Part shown: positions 10,168 to 19,611 of the stretch, one piece after another
How the letters are laid out: every line of letters begins with the position of its first letter
Position numbering within the stretch: position 1 is the first letter of the stretch
Source: Paracoccus thiocyanatus
Lineage (GTDB): Bacteria; Pseudomonadota; Alphaproteobacteria; Rhodobacterales; Rhodobacteraceae
Length of the DNA stretch: 64,000 nt
NCBI RefSeq assembly: GCF_900156255.1
Contig: NZ_FTMK01000003.1
Span: 124,001-188,000 of the forward strand
Direction of reading: 5' to 3'
Translations under genes and position numbers: made by a program
Notes under the pieces: generated by a model
What the model was told of the DNA's origin: nothing
What the model saw: the letters and a program-made list of their open reading frames with translations, nothing else
Database searches by the model: none

Positions 10168-11226
10168 TCAGAAGCCGGCCTTGATCTTTTCGAATTCCTG
10201 CAATTGCCGTTCGCGCTGCTGCGGGTCGTTCGGGGTCTGGGCCAGGATCGGCGCGTCCACGGGCGAAAGCCCTTCCTGCACCGCAGGTTCGTCCTGGATC
10301 GTCTGCATCGCGACGGTCGAGGTATGGCCGTAGCCGATGGTGTCCAGCAGGCCCTTGGCTGCCTCGGGCGCGAGCCAGGCGTTGATGAAGTCATAGGCCT
10401 TGTCTTCGTTGCCCGGTCCGTCCTTGAGGTTGATGAAGCCGCAGAAGAAGGTCGAGCTGCCCTCCTTTGGGGCGCGCTGGAAGCCGACGGGGAAGCCGTC
10501 CGCCTCTAGCAGGACCACGCCGTCGTTCCAGGACCAGGCCACGTCCACCGCGCCCGAGGCCATGAGCTGCGCCTGTTCGGCCGGATCGGCCCAATAGGCG
10601 GCGACGTTCTGATGCGCCTGGCGCAGCCAATCGGCGGCGGCCGTGAACTGTTCGTCCGTCACTTGGGTCCAGTCGGTGGTGCCGGTGGCCAGGTAGGCCA
10701 GCGCCCAGACGTCGTCGGCCGAATCGGGCAGCGAGGTGCGGCCCTGGTATTTCGGGTCGATGAAGATGTTCAGGCTGGCCACGTCCTCGGCCGGCACATT
10801 CTCGGTATTATAGGCGACCGCGGTCGCGCCCCAATCGGTCGGGATATACCAGACCCCCTGGTCGTCCTTGAAGATTTCCGAATCGAGGAATTTCGGATCG
10901 AGGCTTTCGAAGGCCGGGATCTTCGACACGTCCCAGGGCTCGATCAGCCCCGCATCGCGATATTTGGACACCATCTGCGAGCAGGGATGGGCGAGGTCTG
11001 CCTTGAAGCCCGAGGCGAGCTTTTGATAGGCCTCGTCGTCATCGCCGTAGAAGGCAAAGGTGGGGCTGGCGCCATGCTTGTCGATATAGCCCTGGAAGAT
11101 CACCGGCTCTTCGAAGCCGGCCCAGTCGAAGACGGTCAGGTCGGAATCGGCGGCCTGTGCGGCGGTCAGGCTGGTGCTGGCAAGCACCAGCGCAAGGGCG
11201 GGGAAGCGAAAAGGTTTCATGTCCAT
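10168..11226 (-). CDS. Polyamine-type ABC transporter substrate-binding protein (orphan)
   Basis: A 352-residue periplasmic binding protein with a signal peptide (MKPFRFPALALVLASTSLTAAQA, cut near residue 25). The mature protein begins SDLTVFDWAGFEEP, like PotD/PotF-type spermidine/putrescine binders, and contains the hinge segment WYIPTDWGATAVAYNT. No permease or ATPase gene is adjacent, so it must work with a transporter encoded elsewhere or act in sensing. ATGs at 11226 and 11220 are both possible; AAGGAA lies just upstream. The fold assignment is firm. The ligand (polyamine, amino acid or other cation) is uncertain. Confidence 0.8.
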   Translation of the reverse strand: MDMKPFRFPALALVLASTSLTAAQAADSDLTVFDWAGFEEPVIFQGYIDKHGASPTFAFYGDDDEAYQKLASGFKADLAHPCSQMVSKYRDAGLIEPWDVSKIPAFESLDPKFLDSEIFKDDQGVWYIPTDWGATAVAYNTENVPAEDVASLNIFIDPKYQGRTSLPDSADDVWALAYLATGTTDWTQVTDEQFTAAADWLRQAHQNVAAYWADPAEQAQLMASGAVDVAWSWNDGVVLLEADGFPVGFQRAPKEGSSTFFCGFINLKDGPGNEDKAYDFINAWLAPEAAKGLLDTIGYGHTSTVAMQTIQDEPAVQEGLSPVDAPILAQTPNDPQQRERQLQEFEKIKAGF

Positions 11227-11370
11227 GCTTTCCTTGGGGGCAGTCCGAAACGACGCTAGCGGGCCTGCGCCGACCTCGCAAGCGGGCGGCATGGCCGCGC
11301 CTTGGGCGCTCCCGTTTCCGGGCGGCGCGAGATGGCCACAAGGCGCGGCCGTTCCTGCTGTCCCCGACGC

Positions 11371-12300
11371 TCAGCCCTGGCCGATGCGGGCCAGGTCGAA
11401 GGGGGTGGTCTGGTAGATATCGTTGATCCAGTTGCCGTAAAGCAGATGCGCGTGGCTGCGCCAGCGGTTCGTCGGCATGCGCGAGGGGTCGTCGTCCGGG
11501 TAATAGTTCACCGGCACCTCGATCGGTTTGCCCGAGGCGGCGTCGCGGTCGTATTCGTCCTTGAGCGTCGTGCTGTCATATTCGAAATGGTTGAAGACAT
11601 AGAGCGCGCGATGGCCGGGATCTTGCAGCAGGCAGGGGCCGACCTGGTCCGAGGCGATCAGCGTCGTCAGCGCCGGGATGGCGTCCACCTCGGGCTGGCG
11701 CACCTCGGTCCAGCGGCTGACCGGGACCAGCACGTCGTCGGAAAAGCCGCGCAGATAGGGGCTGGAGGGCGCCATGTTGCGGTGGCGGAAGCAGCCGAAG
11801 GCCTTGTGGTCCAGCAGGTGCTTTTCCAGGCGGTGGAAATGCCAGGCCATGGCCATGCCGCCCCAGCAGACGCCGAAGGTCGAATGCACATGGCTTTGCG
11901 TCCAGTCGAAGACCCGCGTGAGTTCGTCCCAATAGGTCACGTCCTCGAACGGCAGGTGTTCGATGGGCGCGCCGGTGATGATCAGCCCGTCGAAGCGCTC
12001 GCCCGAATCTTCGACCTCGCAGAAGCGGCGGTAAAAGGATTGCAGGTGGTCGGCGGCGGTGTTGCGGCTTTCATGGTCCGACATGCGGATCAGGTGAAAG
12101 TCGATCTGAAGGGGCGTCGCGCCGATCAGCCGGGCGAACTGGGTCTCGGTCTGGATCTTCTTGGGCATCAGGTTCAAAAGCCCGATGCGCAAGGGCCGGA
12201 TGTCCTGGGTTGCCGCCCGGCCCGGCGACATGACCATGACGCCTTCGTTCGACAGGATGTCGAAGGCGGGCAGGTCATTGGGCAGGGTGATGGGCATCAT
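11371..12300 (-). CDS. metA: Homoserine O-acyltransferase, MetA type
   Basis: A 309-residue cytoplasmic enzyme that acylates homoserine with succinyl- or acetyl-CoA, the first step of methionine synthesis. MetA signatures are clear: [19 protein letters not shown], the nucleophile segment [14 protein letters not shown] (Cys near residue 142) and [18 protein letters not shown]. Many alphaproteobacterial MetA proteins use acetyl-CoA, and the choice cannot be settled by eye. The start is one of two tandem ATGs behind AAAGGAC. The first 26 bases overlap the 3' end of the upstream ATPase gene, indicating coupled translation. Confidence 0.93.
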   Translation of the reverse strand: MMPITLPNDLPAFDILSNEGVMVMSPGRAATQDIRPLRIGLLNLMPKKIQTETQFARLIGATPLQIDFHLIRMSDHESRNTAADHLQSFYRRFCEVEDSGERFDGLIITGAPIEHLPFEDVTYWDELTRVFDWTQSHVHSTFGVCWGGMAMAWHFHRLEKHLLDHKAFGCFRHRNMAPSSPYLRGFSDDVLVPVSRWTEVRQPEVDAIPALTTLIASDQVGPCLLQDPGHRALYVFNHFEYDSTTLKDEYDRDAASGKPIEVPVNYYPDDDPSRMPTNRWRSHAHLLYGNWINDIYQTTPFDLARIGQG

Positions 12301-13186
12301 GCGTCCTTTCTGTCGGTCTTTCCGGTGGCGGCCGTCTTTCGATGGCATGGCCGATCAGGGCCGTCAGGTCGTCGGGGGTCCTGACCTGCGCGACCTCTTC
12401 GGCCAGCAGGGTCACGCCGCGCCGGGCCATGGCCTGATAGCGCGGCTGGCGGTGGGCCAGGGCGCGGGCATAGGTCCAGCGGATGAAATCGTCGGGATTG
12501 ACCTGTTCGGCGCGCAGGCCGTTTTCGACCCGATAGTCGGTCCAGGCCCGGTCCAGGAATTCCGGCTGGTAATACATCGGCTTGGGCGCGCGGTCAAAGC
12601 GGCGCACCAGTTCCTCGGTATGCGCGTCCGAACCCTTGATCCAGACCAGCAGCAACTCGCGCTGCAACGCGTCCAGCACCGGGTCGGTTTCGGCAAACGG
12701 GTCCACCACCTCGCAGACCGAGCCGCCGGAATCGCAGACGAAATGGTCCAGGCCATAGATTTCCTGCGCGCGGCGGATGAAATGGCCGCTATCCAGCAGC
12801 GCCGCGATCTCGGCCGTGCGGTGCTGGTCCTGGCGGCGCATGTATTCGGCAAATTCCAGCCCGCCGCGGGTCACGCTGCCGGGCTTGCCCAGATAGGTGG
12901 ACAGCGGCGCCAGGTTCTCGAAGGTGATGTTGCTGGCGATATAGACCGAATCCGACAACAGCAGCTCGCGCAGGAAGGGGACCTTCATCGCCTCGCGCTT
13001 GAAGTTGTCGGCGATCAGCTCGCCCATGTAGCGGGTGCCGATGCGGTAATCGACCGAATAGTGGAACCATTCCCCCGAGCCGCGCAGCATCGAGGCAAGG
13101 AAGGTCTTGCCCAGTCCCGACATGCCAAAGAACAGCACGCGCTTTTTAGGGGCGGCCAGCCATTCGGCCTGGGTCTGGTAAAGCAT
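12275..13186 (-). CDS. P-loop ATPase of unknown function upstream of metA
   Basis: A 303-residue protein with a Walker A motif GMSGLGKT (residues 21-28) close to the N terminus, followed by [25 protein letters not shown]. The layout suggests a nucleotide or small-molecule kinase-like P-loop protein. I see no membrane segment or signal peptide. AAGGATC precedes the ATG. Its 3' end overlaps metA by 26 bases, so the two proteins are probably made together and may act in the same sulfur-amino-acid context. I do not know a characterised function. Confidence 0.7.
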   Translation of the reverse strand: MLYQTQAEWLAAPKKRVLFFGMSGLGKTFLASMLRGSGEWFHYSVDYRIGTRYMGELIADNFKREAMKVPFLRELLLSDSVYIASNITFENLAPLSTYLGKPGSVTRGGLEFAEYMRRQDQHRTAEIAALLDSGHFIRRAQEIYGLDHFVCDSGGSVCEVVDPFAETDPVLDALQRELLLVWIKGSDAHTEELVRRFDRAPKPMYYQPEFLDRAWTDYRVENGLRAEQVNPDDFIRWTYARALAHRQPRYQAMARRGVTLLAEEVAQVRTPDDLTALIGHAIERRPPPERPTERTHDAHHPAQ

Positions 13187-13455
13187 GGGCGATCCTTTTG
13201 CGGGGCTTGCCGATAGTTAGTCCCGCGCGGGCCCGAGGGGAAGGGGGGCGCGGGTCGCCGGTGGGACTGCCTGTCGAAAAGCCGGCGGGACGGCCTTGCG
13301 TCGCGCCATCGAGCCCCTATCTGGGACAGGCGGACCGGGCCCCTCTGACGACGCATGTCGTGATGTCGGACCGCATCGAGCCCTGCTCGGTGCCAGCCCG
13401 GACCCCATTCCCGCCCAAGGCTTCGCACCGGCGTTCGTCCAATGTGGAGCCTGAC
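13187..13455 (+). other. Leader region of terC, no gene recognised
   Basis: These 269 bases separate the divergent ATPase and terC genes. They are GC-rich with several potential stems, but I could not recognise a yybP-ykoY manganese riboswitch core or any other named element. The in-frame extension of terC back to 13198 looks non-coding. Confidence 0.4.
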
Positions 13456-14436
13456 ATGGAACCTTTCTACCTGACCCTCTTTCTCGGCACGCCGATCTGG
13501 CTGTGGCTGGTCTTTCTTGGCCTCGTCGCGGTGCTCTTGGCCTTCGATCTGGGCGTGCTCAATCGCGGCGACAAGGAGATCGGCGTCGCCGAGAGCCTGA
13601 AGCTATCGTCCTTCTACATCACGCTGGGCGTGCTCTTCGGCGGCTTCGTCTGGTATCAGCTAGGCAGCAATGCCGCCGCGGAATACATGACCGCCTTCGT
13701 GGTCGAAAAGACGCTGGCGATGGACAATGTCTTCGTCATCGCGCTGATCTTCGCCACGCTGTCGATCCCCCGCCGCTACCAGCATCGCGTGCTGTTCTGG
13801 GGCATCCTGGGGGTGATCGTGCTGCGCGGCATCATGATCGGCGTCGGCGCCACGCTGGTCGCGCAATACGGCTGGATCCTCTATGTCTTCGCCGGCTTCC
13901 TGATCCTGACCGGCTTCAAGATGCTGTTCATCGGCGACAAGGAGCATGACATGGGCTCGAACCCGGTCCTGAGGTTCCTGCGCCGCCGCATGCCGCTGAC
14001 CGAAGGCCTGCACGGCCATGCCTTCGTGGTGCGCCAGCCCGACCCAAAGACCGGCCGTCTGCGCCGTGTCGCCACGCCGCTGCTGCTGGCGCTGGTGATG
14101 ATCGAGATCGCCGACGTGATCTTTGCCGTCGACTCGGTGCCGGCGGTCTTTGCCATCACCACCGATCCCTATATCGTCTATACCTCGAACATCTTCGCCA
14201 TCCTGGGCCTGCGCGCGCTGTTTTGTGCGCTGGCGGCGATCATCCACCGCTTCGAATACCTTAAGCAGGCGCTGGCGGTGCTGCTGATCTTCATCGGCTC
14301 CAAGGTGTTCATCGCCGACCTGATGGGGCTGGCGAAATTCCCGCCCGCCGTGTCACTGGGCATCACCTTCGCCATCCTGGGCGCCGGCGTCGGCTGGTCG
14401 CTGTGGCGCACCCGCAAGGACGCGGCGCGCGCCTGA
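13456..14436 (+). CDS. TerC-family integral membrane protein
   Basis: A 326-residue inner-membrane protein with eight or nine hydrophobic segments. TerC/Alx signatures are present: LAFDLGVLNR near the first helix, VEKTLAMDNVFVIALIF, and the conserved acidic helix EIADVIFAVDSVPAVFAITTDP. The family includes the E. coli Alx and other exporters linked to manganese or calcium homeostasis and tellurite resistance. The ATG at 13456 is chosen because GTGGAG lies six bases upstream. It is monocistronic; a class A repeat follows its stop. Confidence 0.9.
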   Translation: MEPFYLTLFLGTPIWLWLVFLGLVAVLLAFDLGVLNRGDKEIGVAESLKLSSFYITLGVLFGGFVWYQLGSNAAAEYMTAFVVEKTLAMDNVFVIALIFATLSIPRRYQHRVLFWGILGVIVLRGIMIGVGATLVAQYGWILYVFAGFLILTGFKMLFIGDKEHDMGSNPVLRFLRRRMPLTEGLHGHAFVVRQPDPKTGRLRRVATPLLLALVMIEIADVIFAVDSVPAVFAITTDPYIVYTSNIFAILGLRALFCALAAIIHRFEYLKQALAVLLIFIGSKVFIADLMGLAKFPPAVSLGITFAILGAGVGWSLWRTRKDAARA

Positions 14437-14479
14437 GCGCCAGATTTCCGCCGCCGCGTCCGGCCGCGCGGTTGCCGTT

Positions 14480-14500
14480 GGGTATTTGAAAAACGGAGAA
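14480..14500 (+). repeat. Dispersed 3'-end repeat, class A
   Basis: GGGTATTTGAAAAACGGAG followed by AA begins 43 bases after the terC stop. It is identical over 21 bases to the copy at 44770-44790 on the other side of the window. Confidence 0.75.
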
Positions 14501-14664
14501 GGCGGGGCGGCGGGGTGCGAAACCCGGCCGTCTTCCGCGCGATGTGATCCGGGCTGCCACCACGTCGCTCAATCCGCAGTAGCGCGGCGGGTGCAATCGC
14601 GCTATGCTGGCGCCCAGACCCGGCAAACGGGCAAGATGTATCGAGGCAGTGACGGCGGTATTCC

Positions 14665-15834
14665 ATGACCGAGATGGTCTTTGGCACCTCGCCCGTAAGG
14701 GCAGGTGATCCGATTCTTCCACGCTGGTGGCGCACCGTGGACCGATGGTCCCTGGCCTGCGTGCTGGGGCTGTTCGCGGTGGGGCTGCTTCTGGGGCTGG
14801 CTGCCTCGGTGCCGCTGGCCGAAAAGAACGGGTTGCCGCAATTCTATTACGTCATCCGGCAGGCGGTCTTCGGGGCCATGGCGCTGGCGACGATGCTGGT
14901 GATCTCGACCTTTTCGCCGCGCATGGTGCGGCGCATCGGGGTGCTGGGCTTTCTGGCCGCGTTCGTGGTGCTGTTCGCGCTGCCTTTCATCGGCACCGAT
15001 TTCGGCAAGGGCGCGGTGCGCTGGCTGCGCCTGCCCGGCGGCATGTCGGTCCAGCCGTCCGAGTTTCTCAAGCCCTTTTTCGTCGCCATCTGCGCCTGGT
15101 TCATGGCCGCCAGCCAAGAGGTGGGCGGCCCGCCCGGCAAGATCTTTTCCTTTGGCCTTGCCGTGGTCGTGGTGGTGCTTTTGGCCATGCAGCCCGATTT
15201 CGGCCAGGCCTCGCTGGTGCTGTTTTCCTGGTGCGTGATGTATTTCATCGCCGGCGCGCCGCTTTACCTTTTGGGGGGCGTGATGGGGCTGGCCTGCACC
15301 GGCGGCGTCTTCGCCTATGGCGCGTCCGAGCATTTCGCCCGCCGCATCAACGGTTTCCTGGCGGCCGAGGTCGATCCGCGCACCCAGCTTGGCTATGCCA
15401 CCAATGCCATCCAGGAGGGCGGCTTCTTCGGCGTCGGCGTGGGCGAGGGCACGGTGAAATGGTCCTTGCCCGATGCGCATACCGATTTCATCATCGCCGT
15501 CGCGGCCGAGGAATACGGGCTGATCCTGGTGCTGATCATCATCGCGCTTTATTCGGCGATCGTCATCCGCTCGCTGTGGCGGCTTCAGGATGAGCGCAAT
15601 CCCTTTGTGCGCATTGCCGGAACCGGGCTGGCCTGCGCCTTTGGCGTGCAGGCGCTGATCAACATGGGCGTCGCGGTGCGGCTTTTGCCGGCCAAGGGGA
15701 TGACGCTGCCCTTTGTCAGCTATGGCGGCTCGTCGGTCATCGCCTCGGGGATCGCCATGGGGATGCTGCTGGCGCTGACCCGTTCGCGCCCGCAGGGCCG
15801 GCTGGGCGACGTGCTGGGCCGGGGGCGGGGATGA
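14665..15834 (+). CDS. ftsW: Peptidoglycan polymerase / division protein FtsW
   Basis: A 389-residue SEDS-family protein with about ten membrane helices. It polymerises septal peptidoglycan from lipid II together with its class B PBP partner. The signatures [23 protein letters not shown] and [19 protein letters not shown] are textbook SEDS motifs. It heads the dcw block in this window: terC, not murD or mraY, lies upstream, so the cluster is split in this genome. Its end overlaps murG by 4 bases. The 228-base region before it should hold the promoter, and TATGCT at 14602-14607 is a possible -10. Confidence 0.95.
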   Translation: MTEMVFGTSPVRAGDPILPRWWRTVDRWSLACVLGLFAVGLLLGLAASVPLAEKNGLPQFYYVIRQAVFGAMALATMLVISTFSPRMVRRIGVLGFLAAFVVLFALPFIGTDFGKGAVRWLRLPGGMSVQPSEFLKPFFVAICAWFMAASQEVGGPPGKIFSFGLAVVVVVLLAMQPDFGQASLVLFSWCVMYFIAGAPLYLLGGVMGLACTGGVFAYGASEHFARRINGFLAAEVDPRTQLGYATNAIQEGGFFGVGVGEGTVKWSLPDAHTDFIIAVAAEEYGLILVLIIIALYSAIVIRSLWRLQDERNPFVRIAGTGLACAFGVQALINMGVAVRLLPAKGMTLPFVSYGGSSVIASGIAMGMLLALTRSRPQGRLGDVLGRGRG

Positions 15835-16946
15835 GCGCGGCGCAACGCCCGGCCCAGCCGCTTTGCCTGATCGCTGCGGGCGGGACCGGCGGGCACATGT
15901 TCCCGGCGCAGTCGCTGGCCGAGGTGCTGCTGGCGCGCGGCTGGCGGGTCAAGCTTTCGACGGATGAGCGCGGCGCCCGCTATGCCGGCGCCTTCCCGGC
16001 CCAGGTCGCGCGCGAGGTGGTCAGTTCCGCAACCACCGCCCGCGGCGGCGCGCTGGCCAGGTTCGCGGTGCCCTTGCGCATCGGCGCCGGCATCCTGGCC
16101 GCAAGGCGCGCGATGCAGGCCGACCGGCCCGCCGTGGTGGTGGGCTTTGGCGGCTATCCGACCATCCCGGCCATGTCGGCGGCGCTGACCCTGCGTATCC
16201 CGCGCATGATCCACGAACAGAACGGCATCATGGGGCGGGTGAACGCCGCCTTTGCCCGCCGGGTGGACCGGGTGGCCTGCGGCACCTGGCCGACGGTCCT
16301 GCCGCCCGGCGTGCAGGGCGTCCATACCGGCAACCCGGTGCGCCAGGCGGTCCTGGACCGCGCCGCCGCGCCCTACATGCCGCCGGGCGCCGGCCCCGAG
16401 GGTGGGGCGCTGAAGCTTCTGGTCATCGGCGGCAGCCAGGGCGCGCGGGTGCTGTCGGACATGGTGCCCGAGGCCGCCGCGGGCCTGCCCGACGAGATGC
16501 GCGCCCGCCTGACGGTCAGCCACCAGGCCCGCGCCGAGGACGTGGCCCGCGTCACCGCCGCCTATGCCCAGGCCGGCATCGCCGCCCAGGTGCAGCCCTT
16601 TTTCGACGACGTGCCGCAGCGGCTGGAGGCGTGCCAGTTGGTCGTCAGCCGGGCCGGGGCGTCCTCCATCGCCGACATCACCGTGATCGGCCGCCCGGCG
16701 ATCCTGATCCCCTATGCGGCGGCGACCGGCGACCACCAGACCGCCAACGCCCGTGCCCTTGCGGAATCCGGGGGCGCGGTGGTCTTGCCGGAATCCGTGC
16801 TTGACGCCGAAAGCCTCAGGCGCGACATGCGGGACATTCTTTCCGACGGCGACCGCGCCTTTGGCATGGCGGCCGCGGCGTTGACCCTGGGCCGGCCCGA
16901 CGCGGCGCAGCGCCTTGCAGATCTAGTGACGGAACCGACCCGATGA
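15831..16946 (+). CDS. murG: UDP-GlcNAc:undecaprenyl-PP-MurNAc-pentapeptide transferase MurG
   Basis: A 371-residue GT-B glycosyltransferase that turns lipid I into lipid II on the inner face of the membrane. The N-terminal loop [16 protein letters not shown], the segment [10 protein letters not shown], the acceptor-side ENGIMGRVN region and the C-terminal donor loop [11 protein letters not shown] are all present. It overlaps ftsW and murC by 4 bases each, so the three genes are translationally coupled. Confidence 0.96.
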   Translation: MSAAQRPAQPLCLIAAGGTGGHMFPAQSLAEVLLARGWRVKLSTDERGARYAGAFPAQVAREVVSSATTARGGALARFAVPLRIGAGILAARRAMQADRPAVVVGFGGYPTIPAMSAALTLRIPRMIHEQNGIMGRVNAAFARRVDRVACGTWPTVLPPGVQGVHTGNPVRQAVLDRAAAPYMPPGAGPEGGALKLLVIGGSQGARVLSDMVPEAAAGLPDEMRARLTVSHQARAEDVARVTAAYAQAGIAAQVQPFFDDVPQRLEACQLVVSRAGASSIADITVIGRPAILIPYAAATGDHQTANARALAESGGAVVLPESVLDAESLRRDMRDILSDGDRAFGMAAAALTLGRPDAAQRLADLVTEPTR

Positions 16947-18364
16947 ACGCAGCGACCAAACTTCCCGGCGAACTGGGCCCCATCCATTTCATCGGCATCG
17001 GCGGCATCGGCATGTCCGGCATCGCCGAGGTGCTGATGACGCTGGGCTACCAGGTCCAGGGCTCGGACGCGAAGCGCTCGAAGATCACCGACCGGCTGGA
17101 ATGCCTGGGCGCCACCGTGTTCGAGGGACAGCGCGCCCAGAATATCGGCGAGGCGGGGGTGGTGGTCATCTCGACCGCGATTCGGAAAGGCAACCCCGAG
17201 CTGGAAGAGGCGCGCCGCCGCGGCCTGCCTGTGGTGCGCCGGGCCGAGATGCTGGCCGAACTGATGCGGCTGAAATCCAACGTCGCCATCGCCGGCACCC
17301 ATGGCAAGACCACCACGACCACCATGGTCGCGACGCTGCTGGATGCCGGCGGCTTTGATCCGACCGTGATCAATGGCGGCGTGATCCACGCCTATGGCAG
17401 CAATGCCCGCGCCGGCGCCGGCGAATGGATGGTGGTCGAGGCCGACGAATCGGACGGCAGCTTCAACCGCCTGCCCGCGACCATCGCCATCGTGACCAAT
17501 ATCGACCCCGAGCATATGGAGCATTGGGGCAGCTTCGACGCGCTGCGCCGGGGTTTCCAGGACTTCGTCTCGAACATTCCCTTTTACGGCCTTGCGGTCT
17601 GCTGCACCGACCACCCCGAGGTGCAGGCGCTGGTGGGCAAGCTGACCGACCGCCGCGTCGCAACCTTTGGCTTCAACGCCCAGGCGGACGTGCGCGCCAT
17701 CAACCTGCGCTACGAAAACGGCGTGGCGCATTTCGACATCGCCCTGCAAGCCGAGGCAGACCAGGGCGAGGTTCCGGTGATCGAGGGCTGCACCCTGCCG
17801 ATGCCGGGCGATCACAATGTCAGCAATGCCCTGGCCGCCGTGGCGGTCGCCCGGCATCTGGGCATGAAGCGCGCCCAGATCCGCGAGGCGCTGGCCCGCT
17901 TTGCCGGGGTCGGCCGCCGCTTTACCCGCGTGGGCGAGGTGGGGGGCGTCACCATCATCGACGATTACGGCCACCACCCGGTCGAGATCGCGGCGGTGCT
18001 GAAGGCGGCGCGCCAGGCGACCAAGGGCCGGGTGATCGCCGTGCATCAGCCGCACCGCTACAGCCGGCTCTCCGGCCTGTTCGACGATTTCTGCACCTGT
18101 TTCAACGAAGCCGACGTGGTCGCCATCGCCGAGGTCTATGGCGCGGGCGAGGAACCGATCCCCGGCGCCACCCGCGACGATCTGGTCGCCGGGCTGATCG
18201 CCCACGGCCATCGCCATGCCCGCGCGGTGATGGACGAAGGCGACCTGGAACGGCTGGTGCGCGAACAGGCGCGGCCGGGCGACATGGTGGTCTGCCTGGG
18301 CGCGGGCACCATCTCGACCTGGGCCAACAACCTGCCCGAGCGGCTGGCGGAGAAGGCTGCGTGA
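16943..18364 (+). CDS. murC: UDP-N-acetylmuramate-L-alanine ligase
   Basis: A 473-residue ATP-dependent Mur ligase that adds L-alanine to UDP-MurNAc in the cytoplasm. The N-terminal UDP-binding loop [15 protein letters not shown], the ATP loop [13 protein letters not shown] (about residues 117-129), the central EADESDGSF and the C-terminal [10 protein letters not shown] motifs match MurC. It starts within the murG stop, and its TGA is overlapped by the GTG start of the next small gene. Confidence 0.96.
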   Translation: MNAATKLPGELGPIHFIGIGGIGMSGIAEVLMTLGYQVQGSDAKRSKITDRLECLGATVFEGQRAQNIGEAGVVVISTAIRKGNPELEEARRRGLPVVRRAEMLAELMRLKSNVAIAGTHGKTTTTTMVATLLDAGGFDPTVINGGVIHAYGSNARAGAGEWMVVEADESDGSFNRLPATIAIVTNIDPEHMEHWGSFDALRRGFQDFVSNIPFYGLAVCCTDHPEVQALVGKLTDRRVATFGFNAQADVRAINLRYENGVAHFDIALQAEADQGEVPVIEGCTLPMPGDHNVSNALAAVAVARHLGMKRAQIREALARFAGVGRRFTRVGEVGGVTIIDDYGHHPVEIAAVLKAARQATKGRVIAVHQPHRYSRLSGLFDDFCTCFNEADVVAIAEVYGAGEEPIPGATRDDLVAGLIAHGHRHARAVMDEGDLERLVREQARPGDMVVCLGAGTISTWANNLPERLAEKAA

Positions 18365-18618
18365 TCGCCCTGGTCAGCCATCCCGGCGCGGCGGCGCTCG
18401 GGGCTGTGCTTTGGGGCCTGCTAGCGTGTTTTCTGCCTTTCGTGCGGCTGCGCTGGCGGCATTCGGCGCTTTGGGCGCTGGTGGTCTGCGGCGTCCCGGT
18501 GCTGGGCTGGCTGACCTATCTGTGCGGGCCGGGCTTTGGCGTGCTGTTCCTGGCACTTGGCCTGTCCCTGCTGGTCTGGCCGCCATTCGGCCGCCGCGGC
18601 CGGCACGAGGCGCATTGA
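18361..18618 (+). CDS. DUF2484 small membrane protein
   Basis: An 85-residue protein with three hydrophobic segments (about 6-26, 34-50 and 52-73) and a basic C terminus, so probably an inner-membrane protein. It matches the DUF2484 proteins that sit between murC and murB in Rhodobacterales, and no function is known to me. The start is GTG, overlapping the murC stop as GTGA. Its place in the cluster suggests a link to envelope synthesis, which is inference. Confidence 0.75.
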   Translation: MIALVSHPGAAALGAVLWGLLACFLPFVRLRWRHSALWALVVCGVPVLGWLTYLCGPGFGVLFLALGLSLLVWPPFGRRGRHEAH

Positions 18619-18776
18619 GCGGACGGTTTCGTCCGGCCGATCTCCCATTGGACTGACGCGGCGGCATTTTCATGCCGACCAGCGGACGAGGGTGCGGTTT
18701 TTCCTGAAGCTTTCAGGGACCGCGGCTGCCGCTGATCCTGTTCGCCGGCGGGACTGGCGGTTGTGCGGACGTCCTC

Positions 18777-18805
18777 TTGCCCTGGCCGCGCAAACTGGCT
18801 AGGTA
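18777..18805 (+). promoter_or_regulatory. zinT promoter
   Basis: TTGCCC (18777-18782) and TAGGTA (18800-18805) are separated by 17 bases. The Zur-like palindrome starts two bases after the -10, so a bound repressor would cover the transcription start. Confidence 0.55.
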
Positions 18806-18806
18806 G

Positions 18807-18829
18807 GAAATGTAATGTAATTACATTTC
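18807..18829. promoter_or_regulatory. Zur-type zinc-responsive operator
   Basis: GAAATGTAAT (18807-18816) and ATTACATTTC (18820-18829) are perfect 10-base inverted arms around GTA. This matches the TGTAAT-N-ATTACA form of alphaproteobacterial Zur boxes and is the clearest AT-rich palindrome in the window. It lies directly between the promoter and the zinT start. Confidence 0.85.
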
Positions 18830-18857
18830 TAGAATCAATCGCAAGAGGTCCAACCGG

Positions 18858-19520
18858 ATGCAAACCCCCTTCACCACCCCGATCGGCGCGCTGGCGCTGG
18901 GCTCGATGCTGCTTTTCGCAACCGTTGCCGCAGGGCAGACCGCCCATGACCACACCCACGCCCATGATCACGCCCACGGCCATGCGCACAGCATCCATGC
19001 CGGCTATTTCGACGACAGCCAGGTTCAGGACAGGCCGCTGTCGGACTGGCAGGGCGAATGGCAGTCGGTCTATCCCCTTCTGCGCGACGGCACGCTGGAC
19101 CCGGTCATGGCGCACAAGGCCGAGCATGGCGACAAGACCGCCCAGGAATACCGCGCCTATTACGAAACCGGCTACAAGACCGATGCGGACCGCATCGTCA
19201 TCCAGGGCGATCAGGTCACGTTCTACCGCGACGGCCAGGCGGTCTCGGGGCAATATGCCGCCGACGGGCACGAGATCCTGACCTATGCCAAGGGCAATCG
19301 CGGCGTGCGTTTCGTCTTCAGCAAGACCGCCGGCGACAAGGCCGCGCCGCAGTTCATCCAGTTCAGCGACCACCGCATCGCGCCCGAAAAGGCCGATCAT
19401 TACCATCTTTACTGGGGCGACGACCGTGCCGCCTTGCTGCAAGAGGTGGCGAACTGGCCGACCTATTATCCCGCATCGCTGGACGGCGGGCAGATCGTGG
19501 CCGAGGTGATGGCGCATTGA
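18858..19520 (+). CDS. zinT: Periplasmic zinc-binding protein ZinT
   Basis: A 220-residue exported protein: signal peptide about 1-26, a histidine-rich stretch at 30-47 with eight or more His residues, then the ZinT/YodA calycin domain ([20 protein letters not shown], and [10 protein letters not shown] near the end). ZinT binds zinc in the periplasm and helps deliver it to ZnuA-type uptake systems during zinc starvation. It has its own promoter and Zur-type operator, so it is induced when zinc is scarce. AAGAGGT precedes the ATG. It is inserted between DUF2484 and murB inside the dcw cluster, which I regard as unusual. Confidence 0.92.
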   Translation: MQTPFTTPIGALALGSMLLFATVAAGQTAHDHTHAHDHAHGHAHSIHAGYFDDSQVQDRPLSDWQGEWQSVYPLLRDGTLDPVMAHKAEHGDKTAQEYRAYYETGYKTDADRIVIQGDQVTFYRDGQAVSGQYAADGHEILTYAKGNRGVRFVFSKTAGDKAAPQFIQFSDHRIAPEKADHYHLYWGDDRAALLQEVANWPTYYPASLDGGQIVAEVMAH

Positions 19521-19611
19521 CGCCGCCCGCGCTTGCCGGTGCCGCCGCGCCCGCCGGTCGTGCGACGGCAGCCCGATTGACGCCCCGCGCCCTGCCGATT
19601 ACCACCGCGCC

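Noticed and set aside
13187..13230. SAM-II riboswitch controlling the ATPase-metA unit
   Set aside because: This class is common before alphaproteobacterial metA, but I see no SAM-II core upstream of the ATPase gene, and metA itself starts inside that gene.
13187..13455. yybP-ykoY manganese riboswitch before terC
   Set aside because: TerC genes often carry one, but I could not find its conserved core in this leader. A covariance-model search would settle it.
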